Shown one piece after another: positions 8,985 through 18,127 of a stretch of 64,000 bases of DNA; within the stretch, counting starts at the first letter, position 1, and every line of letters begins with the position of its first letter. Source of the stretch: Thiodiazotropha sp040506975 (GTDB lineage: Bacteria > Pseudomonadota > Gammaproteobacteria > Chromatiales > Chromatiaceae); contig OZ242974.1 of NCBI GenBank assembly GCA_965211775.1, forward strand, positions 1,302,001-1,366,000, given 5' to 3'. A model generated the notes under the pieces. That model made no database searches. It was not told where the DNA came from and saw nothing but the letters and a program-made list of their open reading frames with translations. The position numbers were made by a program, and so were the translations under genes.

Positions 8985-9374
8985 TCCCTGCCGATTATGC
9001 AGCCTGTATTCCGATTAAGCTTAGGATTACTAAATGATTTTACGTCACTTGCGATCTAATTCAGTCGTTTAATTCCCTTGTTGCCGTTGTGTTCATTGTG
9101 GTTTTGCCTGTACCAAGGATAACCGCTATTCATCGATTCGACGGTAAGTGGATCTTGTCAGCTGCCTGCCGTTCGAATCAGACATGCCGGACCGGCATAG
9201 TTGGATCGGTGTCGACAACTTCTCAAGCCCTGCCGGGTCAAAAGGTGTACGCTTGGATTATTACGGGTTTTTTATCCCGGCACAAATGGATAGAATTCCC
9301 TGATAAGATCGTGTTTGAATCTTACAGTAAGCACCCCATATAGACACGATAACCCATATTGTGAGGTATACACG
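8985..9374. other. Intergenic, no gene seen
   Basis: About 390 bp between the HD-GYP gene and grxD. No open frame has family resemblance or a convincing ribosome site. It should hold the grxD promoter, but I could not fix one with confidence. Confidence 0.4.
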
Positions 9375-9719
9375 ATGGATGTCTTGGACAGAATCAAAGA
9401 GCAGGTCGAGCACAATCCGGTAGTTATCTACATGAAGGGTACACCCCAGTTCCCTATGTGCGGCTTCTCATCCCGTGCTGCCGCTGCCCTGCAGGATTGC
9501 GGAGTGCTATTCGCCTACGTCAATGTGCTCGCCGATCAGGAGATCTTCGAGAACCTGCCGCGCTATGCTGATTGGCCGACCTTTCCACAGATCTATATCG
9601 ATGGTGATCTGATCGGTGGTTGCGACATTACCCTGGAGATGCACCAGAGTGGTGAATTGAAGAAAATGATGGAAGAGGCGGCAGCCAAAGTTGCGCCGAC
9701 AGGTGACGATCAACGCTAA
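9375..9719 (+). CDS. grxD: Monothiol glutaredoxin (Grx4 type)
   Basis: A 114-residue CGFS-type glutaredoxin, a [2Fe-2S] carrier in iron-sulfur cluster delivery rather than a general disulfide reductant. The active-site motif CGFS is at residues 29-32 after YMKGTPQFPM, and the glutathione-binding blocks WPTFPQIYIDG and GGCDI are intact. ATG 9375 is preferred over an upstream in-frame TTG because GAGG lies eight bases before it and the product then matches family length. The TAA stop shares one base with the ATG of the next gene, so the two are cotranscribed. Confidence 0.96.
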   Translation: MDVLDRIKEQVEHNPVVIYMKGTPQFPMCGFSSRAAAALQDCGVLFAYVNVLADQEIFENLPRYADWPTFPQIYIDGDLIGGCDITLEMHQSGELKKMMEEAAAKVAPTGDDQR

Positions 9720-10240
9720 TGACCAAATGGGATACCCGCTTTCTCGGGCTGGCAGCCTATATCTCAGCCTGGAGCAAGGATCCCTCATCCCAGGTCGGCG
9801 CTGTTATCACCGATGGGAACCGTATCATCTCACTTGGCTACAACGGATTCGCAGCCGGTGTGGAGGATAAGCAGGAGCGGTTGGGCGACCGCGACTGCAA
9901 GCTCAACCTGACCATTCATGCTGAAGAGAATGCGATGATCTTCGCCAAGCGTGATCTCACCGGCTGTACTGTCTATGTCACGCATCCGCCCTGCCCGCGC
10001 TGTGCATCAAAACTGATTCAGGAGGAGGTGGGGCGTATCGTCTACATCGCACCGAGTGGGGATTTTCTCTCCCGATGGGCCGACGATCTGAAACTCTCCA
10101 GCGAAATGTACCGCGAAGCCGGTGTGGAAGTCACCGGCTATGCAATGGAAGAGATCAACCACGAGAATGCCCAGATCACCATTGCGCCGGGCGGATTTTT
10201 CAAGAAGGTGATGAACCTTTTTCTGCACAGTGATGATTGA
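9719..10240 (+). CDS. dCMP deaminase family protein
   Basis: A 173-residue zinc-dependent cytidine/deoxycytidylate deaminase family enzyme. HAEENA (residues 67-72) supplies the zinc His and catalytic Glu, and PPCPRC (90-95) the two zinc cysteines. The N-terminal DPSSQVGAVI and GYNGFAAG motifs match dCMP deaminases, which make dUMP for thymidylate synthesis; the exact substrate is inferred. The C-terminus (after about 130) is longer than the catalytic core and ends in a lysine/phenylalanine-rich segment. It overlaps grxD by one base. Confidence 0.85.
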   Translation: MTKWDTRFLGLAAYISAWSKDPSSQVGAVITDGNRIISLGYNGFAAGVEDKQERLGDRDCKLNLTIHAEENAMIFAKRDLTGCTVYVTHPPCPRCASKLIQEEVGRIVYIAPSGDFLSRWADDLKLSSEMYREAGVEVTGYAMEEINHENAQITIAPGGFFKKVMNLFLHSDD

Positions 10241-10540
10241 GCGGCGCAGGGCCTGATAACAGCTCGTAGTGGTGATTTTCAGCCTTGGATGGAATTTGAT
10301 TCGCAATCCGGACATCTTGATGCAACAGGCACGCAACCTCATCGGGTTGTTGTGTGCGCAGAAATGGAAAATGGCTCACCTAAGTATCCGCATGAAGATC
10401 AAACGACTATTGAGTTGTTGCTCGTGCGTCTATTGTGACCGAGGCAGCTATTGTTCCGAAGAAGGCGAACCGGCCGTCGTGGGCGTGACGGCCGGGGTAA
10501 TAGTCAGTGACTTTAAAATTGGATGAGCTTTGCCCGTCTG
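10241..10540. other. Intergenic with one strong stem-loop
   Basis: No gene recognised. A perfect 9-bp stem at 10470-10478 and 10487-10495 with an 8-base loop lies between the convergent dCMP deaminase and CBS genes. There is no T tract on either strand, so it is not a classic rho-independent terminator, but it could still end or protect transcripts. Confidence 0.5.
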
Positions 10541-10924
10541 CTAGCTGTCCAGTAGATCGGTCAGTGCACGGAAGAGATCGGTTTCGGTGAGCATGCCGGC
10601 AACATGTTTGTCATCGCCGATAACCGGCAGACAGCCGATCCGGTTGTCGTTCATCTGCTTGGCCGCCGAGGCAAGGGGAGCGCTTGCAAAAGTGGTGAAT
10701 ACCGGGGTATGCATGACTTCGGCGATCTCCACCGGAGCCTCTTTGAAATAGCGGGCAGCGAGTTGAAGATCCCGTCGTGTCACGATGCCGACCACTTGGT
10801 TTTCATTGTCTACAACCGGCAGGTGGTGCATGTTTTTCTTTTCCATGATCTCGAAAGCCAGATCATAATTATCCTCTTGCTGAACGGTGATGGGTGTGGA
10901 ACTCATATAGTCGCTTACCAGCAT
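10541..10924 (-). CDS. Tandem CBS domain protein
   Basis: A 127-residue protein consisting of two CBS motifs (about 8-60 and 70-125), a pair that forms a Bateman module binding adenine nucleotides or similar ligands. Recognisable blocks are HHLPVVDNENQVVGIVTRRDL and its second-repeat equivalent IGCLPVIGDDKHVAGMLTE followed by TDLFRAL. The ATG at 10924 is preferred over an upstream frame extension because a GAGGAG ribosome site precedes it and family members start with a similar MxVxDxM segment. No enzyme domain is attached, so its target is unknown. Confidence 0.88.
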   Translation of the reverse strand: MLVSDYMSSTPITVQQEDNYDLAFEIMEKKNMHHLPVVDNENQVVGIVTRRDLQLAARYFKEAPVEIAEVMHTPVFTTFASAPLASAAKQMNDNRIGCLPVIGDDKHVAGMLTETDLFRALTDLLDS

Positions 10925-11245
10925 CGGTATCTCCTCTGATGAATTGGTGTTATAGCCATCCAAGATGTGATGGTGAATCGTATAACTGAACTTTAGACGA
11001 TAAAACACCTGTCTGCGTCTATCCGCTAACAGGTTGATAAAGTCTAAATGGCCCATGAGTGAATCCCGGCTGATGGATGAATACGAAAAAGGCCAGGCGG
11101 GTGCATGCCGAAGTGATCGAGATTTTTCGGCGGAGAAATGTCCGCTTGGGTAATAACCGCTCCATGATTCCTGAAAAAACAGTATTTTTGTTCCATAATA
11201 AATACTTAGACTGGAAAAACAACCACATGAAAAAGGGGAAGTTTG

Positions 11246-11707
11246 ATGCCCAAGAAGAGTAAGTCAAGTAATGCACTGCAGGACAAAATCCAGAAAAAAC
11301 TGAAAAAAAGATTTACCACCGCTGACCATCACAAAGCCCTGAAGGCCAGGGTGGATGTGTTGGAGAAGGAGTTCAAGGCATTGCGAAAGATGCTGGACGA
11401 AGGCGCCAGAAAGGCTTCGCCGGTAACCAAGCGACGTACCGCCAATAAACCTGCGGCGAATAAACCTGCGGCGAATAAACCTGCGGCCAGCCGGTCAGCG
11501 GCCAAAAATACCAATGATCTCCAGATGATTAAAGGCATCGGCGCTGTCATCGAGAAGAAACTGCAGGAATACGGGGTTAAAAGTTATGCCCAAATTGCAG
11601 CCTGGAGTAGCGCGGAAATTGAGGATTTCTCACAAAGGCTGAACTTCAAGGGGAGAATCGAGCGGGAGCGCTGGGTCGAACAGGCAAAAGAGCTGATAGC
11701 CAAGTAG
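11246..11707 (+). CDS. Helix-hairpin-helix protein with Lys/Ala-rich linker
   Basis: A 153-residue basic protein. The N-terminal half (to about 60) is predicted coiled coil with many lysines; residues about 65-90 are a low-complexity linker with three NKPAA units; the C-terminus carries MIKGIGAVIEKKLQEYGV, a helix-hairpin-helix of the kind found in DNA-binding or 'flap endonuclease-like' small proteins. It probably binds DNA without sequence preference. ATG 11246 follows a GGGGAA ribosome site; the adjacent TTG is less likely. Confidence 0.75.
   Translation: MPKKSKSSNALQDKIQKKLKKRFTTADHHKALKARVDVLEKEFKALRKMLDEGARKASPVTKRRTANKPAANKPAANKPAASRSAAKNTNDLQMIKGIGAVIEKKLQEYGVKSYAQIAAWSSAEIEDFSQRLNFKGRIERERWVEQAKELIAK
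11444..11488 (+). repeat. Three tandem 15-bp units in coding DNA
   Basis: The unit AATAAACCTGCGGCG is repeated three times (last base of the third differs) and encodes NKPAA three times in the linker of the HhH protein. Because the unit is a multiple of three, slippage changes linker length without breaking the frame. Confidence 0.9.
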
Positions 11708-11751
11708 ACTTTTTGGCTGGACCGGCAATACCTGCTGTCAAGGAGGTCTCG

Positions 11752-13197
11752 ATGTCCCCATTGAACCACTACCCCCCTATGATCGCCGCCGGGATCGAAT
11801 CCGCAGGCCGAATGCAGGTGACCGCGCCGTTCGATCTGGCTCCGATCGCAACCGTCGACACCGTGGATGAGGGTGGTGTGGAGCAGGCCTTGACTGTTGC
11901 ACGTAATCTGTTTGATGAACGCGACGGATGGCTGGCGTTGTCGGATCGGATTGCAATCCTGAGGCGAACCGCCGAGCTGATGGCCGAAAGGGCAGAGTCA
12001 TTGGCGCTGGAAGCGGCGAGAGAGGGAGGCAAGCCCCTCATCGATTCACGTATCGAAGTGGCGCGTGCCATCGATGGTATAGCAATCTGCATCGAGACTT
12101 TGCGCACCGAAGCCGGTGAAGAGATCCCCATGGGGGTCAATCCTGCATCCGGCGGACGGATCGCATTCACCCACCGCGAGCCGATTGGGGTGGTGGTGGC
12201 CGTCAGTGCCTTCAACCATCCCCTCAACCTGATTGTGCATCAAGTCGCTCCGGCGGTTGCCACCGGCTGTCCGGTGATCATCAAGCCGGCCGAGGATACC
12301 CCACTCTCCTGTATGCGCTTCATCGAGATACTCAGAGAAGCGGGCCTGCCGGCGGCGTGGGCGCAGGCGCTGGTCACCGCGGATCTGGAGGTTGCAGGAA
12401 AGCTGGTGACCGATCCCAGGGTCGATTTCTTCAGTTTCATCGGCAGTGCGAGGGTGGGTTGGCATTTGCGATCCCATTTGGCGCCAGGCACGCGGTGCGC
12501 GCTCGAACATGGTGGCCTTGCACCGGTGATTGTTGAGGCCGATGCCGATCTCGAAGATGCCCTGCCGCTGCTTGCCAAGGGCGCCTTTTATCATGCCGGA
12601 CAGGTGTGCGTGTCCGTGCAGAGGGTGTTCGCCGATCGGTCGATTGCGCGCCGTATCGCGGATGGCCTGGCAACCGAAGGAAACAGTATGCGAGTGGGCG
12701 ACCCGACACTCGAGGAGACAGCCGTAGGTCCGCTGATCCGGCCCCGTGAAGTGGAGCGGATCCATGCGTGGGTCAGCGAGGCGATTGAACAGGGCGCTGA
12801 ACTGATCTGTGGCGGTCAATCCTTGTCGGAAACCTGTTATCAGCCGACAGTGCTCTACAATCCACCGGCGGACGCAAAGGTGAGTACCCAGGAGGTCTTC
12901 GGACCGGTGGTTTGTGTCTATGCCTATGACGATATGGATCAGGCCATCGATCAGGCCAATGCCTTGCCCTTCGCCTTCCAGGCGGCGCTCTTCAGCAATA
13001 ACCTGCAGCGATCGCTGCGAGGCTATAAACGCTTGCACGCATCGGCGGTGATGATCAATGATTTCACCGCCTTTCGTGTCGACTGGATGCCCTTTGCGGG
13101 CTTGCGCCAGTCAGGTATGGGCGTCGGCGGCATACCCCATACCATGCGTGATATGCAGATTGAGAAGATGATGGTGATCCGCTCTGACGAGTTATGA
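11752..13197 (+). CDS. Aldehyde dehydrogenase family protein
   Basis: A 481-residue NAD(P)-dependent aldehyde dehydrogenase. The catalytic Cys is residue 286 in GQVCVSVQ and the general base Glu is residue 252 in EHGGLAP, with the family-typical spacing of 34; a conserved AFNHPLN block near residues 157-163 and KPAEDTP contribute to the active site and cofactor binding. It resembles lactaldehyde or glyceraldehyde-phosphate-type enzymes rather than betaine aldehyde dehydrogenase, but the substrate cannot be fixed. ATG 11752 follows AAGGAGG with five bases spacing. The stop overlaps the convergent xseA stop by a few bases. Confidence 0.92.
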   Translation: MSPLNHYPPMIAAGIESAGRMQVTAPFDLAPIATVDTVDEGGVEQALTVARNLFDERDGWLALSDRIAILRRTAELMAERAESLALEAAREGGKPLIDSRIEVARAIDGIAICIETLRTEAGEEIPMGVNPASGGRIAFTHREPIGVVVAVSAFNHPLNLIVHQVAPAVATGCPVIIKPAEDTPLSCMRFIEILREAGLPAAWAQALVTADLEVAGKLVTDPRVDFFSFIGSARVGWHLRSHLAPGTRCALEHGGLAPVIVEADADLEDALPLLAKGAFYHAGQVCVSVQRVFADRSIARRIADGLATEGNSMRVGDPTLEETAVGPLIRPREVERIHAWVSEAIEQGAELICGGQSLSETCYQPTVLYNPPADAKVSTQEVFGPVVCVYAYDDMDQAIDQANALPFAFQAALFSNNLQRSLRGYKRLHASAVMINDFTAFRVDWMPFAGLRQSGMGVGGIPHTMRDMQIEKMMVIRSDEL

Positions 13198-14568
13198 CTC
13201 TTTTTTCGCTGCCGGGTTGATATCTTCGACCCGGCAAACAAGGCTGCCCTGGCTGAGTCTGGCACTTACCCGGTCACCTCGCTCGACTTCACTGCTGGCG
13301 TGAAGGATATGGCCATCCTCTTCACGGCTGACGATGGCATAGCCCCGGCTCAGGGTATTCAGCGGGCTGAGGGTGTGCAGGTCCCTCGCCATTTGGTTCA
13401 ATTTCGTTCGGCTATCCAGAAGGCTCTGCTCCATGGCGCGTTGCAGCCTTTCCGCGAATAACTGATAGTGATGGCGCTGATTCTCGATGCGCTGCTGCGG
13501 GGATAGGCGCGTGAGGCCGGACCACAGCTTTTCCAATCTGTGTTGCAAGTTAACGATGTATAGTTGCTGCGTTTGTCTGAGGCGCTGGTTCAGTTCGTCA
13601 AGCCGTTGAGCGCGCTGTTGCAGGCGTTGGCTCGGGTGTTGCCTGAAGAGACGGTTCCTCAGTGTGGAGAGCTGCTCCTGGTGATGTCGTAAACGTCTCG
13701 TCTGAATCAGGTCAAGCCGTTGGCCCAGCTGGCGCAGCTGCTTCAACCAGGCTGCCTGGTCGGGAGATACCAGCTCAGCCGCCGCCGATGGCGTGGGTGC
13801 CCGTTGGTCGGCGACAAAGTCGGCGATGGTGAAGTCGGTTTCATGGCCGATACCGCTGACCAGCGGAATTCTGGATGCATGAATGGCACGGGCAAGACTT
13901 TCGTCGTTGAATGCCTGCAGGTCCTCCAACGATCCGCCGCCGCGACTCAGGATCAATACATCGCATTCATTACGCTGATTGGCCAGTTGCAGCATATGCA
14001 CCATCTGTTGTGCCGCCCCTTCACCCTGGACCTGGACCGGATAGATGACCACAGGCAATGCGGGAAAGCGTCTCTTCAAAACGGTGAGCAGATCCCGAAT
14101 CGCTGCACCGCTGGGTGAAGTGATAATACCGACCTGTCTTGGCATGCCGGGGATCGCTCGTTTGCGAGCAGCATCGAACAGACCTTCCGCTGCAAGTTTC
14201 TGCTTGAGCTGCTCAAAGGCAAGTCGCAAGGCCCCCTCGCCTGCAGGCTCCATATGTTCCGCGATCAGCTGGAACTCGCCGCGTGCTTCATACAGGCTTA
14301 CCTTGGCGCGCAGCATAACCTGCTGCCCGTTCTCCGGTTGAAAACGCAGTCGCTGGCGTTTCATGCGGAACATGGCGCAGCGAACCTGGGCGATCTCATC
14401 CTTGAGGCTGAAATAGATATGCCCGGAGGCCGGTTGAGCCAGGTTGGATATCTCGCCACTGATCCAGATCAGCGGAAAGCTGTTCTCGAGTACCGAACGA
14501 GTTTCACGCACCAGGCGGGAAACCGTATAGATATCTCTCTGGGGAATGTCGCTGATTGTCGTATTCAA
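13192..14568 (-). CDS. xseA: Exodeoxyribonuclease VII large subunit
   Basis: XseA with XseB forms exonuclease VII, which degrades single-stranded DNA in both directions in mismatch repair. The 458-residue protein has the N-terminal OB-fold (YTVSRLVRETRSVLE, ISGEISNL), the catalytic segment with GIITSPSGAAIRDLL and LSRGGGSLEDLQAFN, GIGHETDFTIADFVAD, and a long glutamine-rich coiled coil (about 280-400). The start is TTG 14568, which overlaps the stop of the upstream gene as TTGA; no ATG is suitably placed. Because that upstream gene is now broken, any translational coupling has probably been weakened. Confidence 0.94.
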   Translation of the reverse strand: MNTTISDIPQRDIYTVSRLVRETRSVLENSFPLIWISGEISNLAQPASGHIYFSLKDEIAQVRCAMFRMKRQRLRFQPENGQQVMLRAKVSLYEARGEFQLIAEHMEPAGEGALRLAFEQLKQKLAAEGLFDAARKRAIPGMPRQVGIITSPSGAAIRDLLTVLKRRFPALPVVIYPVQVQGEGAAQQMVHMLQLANQRNECDVLILSRGGGSLEDLQAFNDESLARAIHASRIPLVSGIGHETDFTIADFVADQRAPTPSAAAELVSPDQAAWLKQLRQLGQRLDLIQTRRLRHHQEQLSTLRNRLFRQHPSQRLQQRAQRLDELNQRLRQTQQLYIVNLQHRLEKLWSGLTRLSPQQRIENQRHHYQLFAERLQRAMEQSLLDSRTKLNQMARDLHTLSPLNTLSRGYAIVSREEDGHILHASSEVERGDRVSARLSQGSLVCRVEDINPAAKKES

Positions 14569-17500
14569 GCTGGCTGTTTCTTCATGCTGGATTCAAACGC
14601 TTCCGGTCGTAACGGACGGTCAAAGTAGTAACCTTGAAATATCCTGCAGCCGTTGTCACGCAGAAATTGCAGTTGTTGCTCTGTTTCGACGCCGACTGCA
14701 ACAGCTTCGATCTCCATCTGATGAGCGATGGTAATGATTGTCTGTACCAGTTTGGCGTCTTTGGGATCGCTGCTGATATCCCTGATGAAACTACGGTCGA
14801 TCTTCAGTTCGTCCAGTGACAACTTCCTCAAGTAGGCGATGGAGGCATAGCCTATACCAAAACTGTCGATACAAAATCTGACCCCAAGCTGCTTCAATGC
14901 GAGAATCTTCTGTTTCGCCTCATCGAGGTTTTCCGCCAGGGTGTTTTCATGGATCTCAAGGGTCAGCCGGTTCGGGTTGAATGAGGTCTCCCTCAAAATA
15001 GTCTTGACCTGATCGGTAAAACTGACCTGGTGAAAATGTATAGCGTTGATGTTGACAGCGATGCGCCTGAGATTGTTCGGTTCCTGCACCCATGGTTTGC
15101 TCAGCATCAGGGCATGTCTCAGCACCCACTCGCTGATCGGCAGGATCTGTCCCGACTCCTCGGCTGCGGGAAGAATGATATTGGGTTTGATCTCACCCCG
15201 TTGTGGATGATTCCAGCGCAACAGCGCAACAGCGCTTCAGCGCTCACCAACTCTTCCTCGCTGTTGTATTGGGGCTGGAAATGGAGAAGTAACTGGTCGT
15301 TTGCCAGTGCCAGCCTGAGGTCGTGCTGCAGACGCAGATGCTCCTCTGCCGCCTGCTGCATCCCCGGAAGAAAGAAGCGGATGGTATTGCGACCGGCATC
15401 TTTGGCCCGGTACATCGCGGTATCGGCAAATTTGAGGATATCGTCAGCGGTTTCGTTGTTCATCGGGAAAATCACGATACCGATACTGGGTGTGATGTGA
15501 AGTTCGTTGCCGCTGATCGTATAAGGCTCCGATATGGTCCTGAGGATTTTATTCGCGCCTTGTTGGGCCTGCTGCGCCGCCAGCTGAGGGTCCCCGCTCA
15601 ATTCAGAAAACAGCACCACGAATTCGTCGCCACCGAGTCGGGAGGCAGTATCTTCATCGCGGATCTGCTCAGTCAATCTAATGGCCACCTCCCGCAGCAG
15701 CAGATCCCCGATATTGTGTCCCAATGAGTCGTTAATGGTCTTGAAATGGTCCAGGTCCATAAACATGACCGCGCCACGGTGGTTGTGTCGCAGGCAGCGA
15801 GCCCTTGCCTGACTGAGGCGATCCAGCAATAAGCGTCTATTCGGCAACTCGGTAAGGGCATCGAATGTGGCCTGGTGTTCCAGTCGGTCCATTGCGTGCA
15901 TGCGTTCGATCTCGGCACTGACCCGGGCAGCGATAATATCCATCACATCCACCCATTCATGTTCCATGAACAAGGGTTTGCTCGATGTAACCCAGACGAT
16001 ACCTGTTACCCTGCCTGTACGATCCTTGATAGGTGTGCCGGCATACCCCTGGGCCTTCAGCAAGACCAGATTCTCGTTGCCGGGAAACAGGTCCTGCACT
16101 CCCTGTGTGTAGAGCTGGGCACCATCTTTGATCACGACATCGCAGGGTGTTCCTGCCAGTGTGTATTCAAAATCATCAATGGATTTGTTGTTGACAATGG
16201 TTGCCAGAGCCTTGATGCGGTCGTTACCGATCAGCTCACCGATATTGGCCCCATCGGCATCGAACCAGTGGCAAAGCTCCTGTGCGACATGCTCGAAGAA
16301 ATCACCGTCGGTGATGCCCACCATACTGCGCATTAGCGTATGCATGGTGTCGGCTGCCCGCTTTCGATCAGAGATGTCCTGATGGGTGCCGCAGGCGCGG
16401 GTGGGGCGGTTGCTGTTCGGTTCATGTTCCACGGCGCCGCCGGAACCCTCGATCTATGTCCAGCGGCCATCGCTGTGGCGCATTCGGAACTCTACGTTGT
16501 AGGGAACGCCATCCTCGATATGCTGCATAATGATCGGCATCACCCGCTCTCTATCCGCTGGGTGCAGGCGGCCGCGCCAATCCTCGATATTGCCTTTCAG
16601 GTCATCCGGCAACAATCCCAGCATATCCATCCATCTGCTGTTCACCGTCAATTCGTTCGTGGTCAGGTTCCAATCCCAGAAGCCCAGCGTGGCGCCTTTG
16701 ATGACCAGGGAGAGTTGTCTTTCCGTATCCCGTTGCAGACTGATGTCCATGATCGAGACAGGAATACGGCGAGCCTCGTCGATGGTGTGTGAGAGAGGAA
16801 AAGAGATCAGCAACTGAATCGGTCTGCCATCGGCTGCAAGCATGGATATCTCCGCAGTGAATACCCGCTTTTTTTCGCTGCTTGCGATGAGAAACTCCTT
16901 GAATGCGGTGAACACATCAGGCGTGTAGCTCTCCGGCAGCCAATGTTGCAGTTCATACAAAGTGTCGACGGCGAAAAGCCGCAGGGTGGCCGGGTTTGCG
17001 TTCACGATGCGGATCAGCTGAATATATCCAGCAAGCTCCTGTGGATGGTTGTCCAGATAACTGCGGATATCCTTCACGCCTGAGTCGGTGAGTTCCCGCA
17101 GTTTGATCAGGGCCCTGGAGCTGTCACCCTCGCAGAGCGCAATGGCAACGCCGTTGAAGAACTGTCGATATTGTGCCTCCTGGGTAATCAGTTTTTGACT
17201 CTTGCGGCTGTGTTTCAGGCTGAGGATCTGCGCCAGGATAAACAGTGCGATGATCACAAGACTGCCCATCAGGAGCACCTGCAATATCCAGGTCGGTATC
17301 TTCTCTTCTATGGTTGTTTCCGGCTCGAATAAGGTCCTCAGGTTTTTTTGGTAGGCTGAAAGGTCATCAATTCTCATGATCGCCAAATGGTATTCCAGCC
17401 GTTTCTTTATATAATCGGCACTGGGTGATTTTCGTGATATGGCAAGGCGTATGTCCTGAGGCATCAGTACAATGGGACTGGCGATGGCGGGGTAGATATG

Positions 17501-18097
17501 ACCCCGTGTAGCGCCAAACAGGCGGTTGACCAGGCCGGCGTCCGCGTTTCCCATGGAGACGGCGCGCAGGACCCTGTCATAGGTGTCGTATTCGATGAGA
17601 TCACAGGTGATGAGGAACGATTCGCACAGGGATTCAAGACCGCCCGCGCCAGTGATATACACATCGTCCCGCAATACGGCGATACGTTTCCCGTCCAGGT
17701 CCGGAAAAGACTTGATCGGTGACGTTTCAGGAATGAAAATCTGCGCCCAATTGCTGACCAGTCCTTGCTCGATGAACAAAAACTGCTGTTGCCTGGCTGT
17801 GTTGATTGCTATGGCCGGCAGCAGGTCTATCTTGCCGGTGGCAAGGCGCTGCAGGTTTTCGCTCCAGGTGCCGGCTACGTAATGCAGTTTCCAGCCCTCC
17901 TTGGAAGCGATGTCGTTGAGAGTCTCTATGAATAGACCACCGGGACTTCCTGTCTGATTGACAGTGACGAGGGGTGGATTGTTATAGATGCCGACTTTTA
18001 ACAAACTGGCCGACTGATCGGCTTGAATGACGTCTGCTAATAGGATTGAAAAGAGCAGGAAATACCTTCCAATAGTATTGACGGCTCGTCTCCGCAT
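14565..18097 (-). pseudogene. Broken SBP-PAS-GAF-GGDEF-EAL c-di-GMP protein
   Basis: Read through its lesions this would be a protein of about 1,175 residues: signal peptide, periplasmic substrate-binding-type (SBP_bac_3) domain, one membrane helix (near residue 275-295), two PAS domains, a GAF domain, a GGDEF cyclase (RLGGDEFVVLF intact) and an EAL phosphodiesterase. Two lesions interrupt it. A TAG at 16456-16454 stands where PAS proteins have Trp (GRWT*IEG), so a TGG-to-TAG change is likely. An 8-bp tandem duplication at 15215-15230 shifts the frame exactly at EALLR|WNHP. Three fragments remain: sensor/PAS (16454-18097), GAF-GGDEF (15119-16432) and EAL (14565-15221). The GGDEF fragment could still be made from GTG 16432. 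Confidence 0.9.
15215..15235 (+). repeat. 8-bp tandem duplication causing a frameshift
   Basis: AGCGCAAC occurs twice in tandem followed by a partial third copy AGCGC. Removing one unit restores the reading frame through the EAL motif, so loss by slippage would repair this lesion. Confidence 0.9.
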
Positions 18098-18127
18098 AGT
18101 CGCAGTTCCGGTGAAAAACAGTCCTAA

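Noticed and set aside
9089..9343. 84-codon frame upstream of grxD
   Set aside because: No family resemblance and no ribosome site; low-complexity composition.
10470..10495. Strong stem-loop as a rho-independent terminator
   Set aside because: No T tract follows on either strand.
11444..11488. Tandem repeats as a CRISPR-like array
   Set aside because: Units are contiguous with no spacers and encode protein; no cas genes in the window.
12046..13038. 330-codon antisense frame opposite the aldehyde dehydrogenase
   Set aside because: No motif or start signal; the sense gene has all catalytic residues.
16454..16456. In-frame TAG as a pyrrolysine codon
   Set aside because: A second, frameshifting lesion in the same gene and no pyl genes in the window make simple decay more likely.
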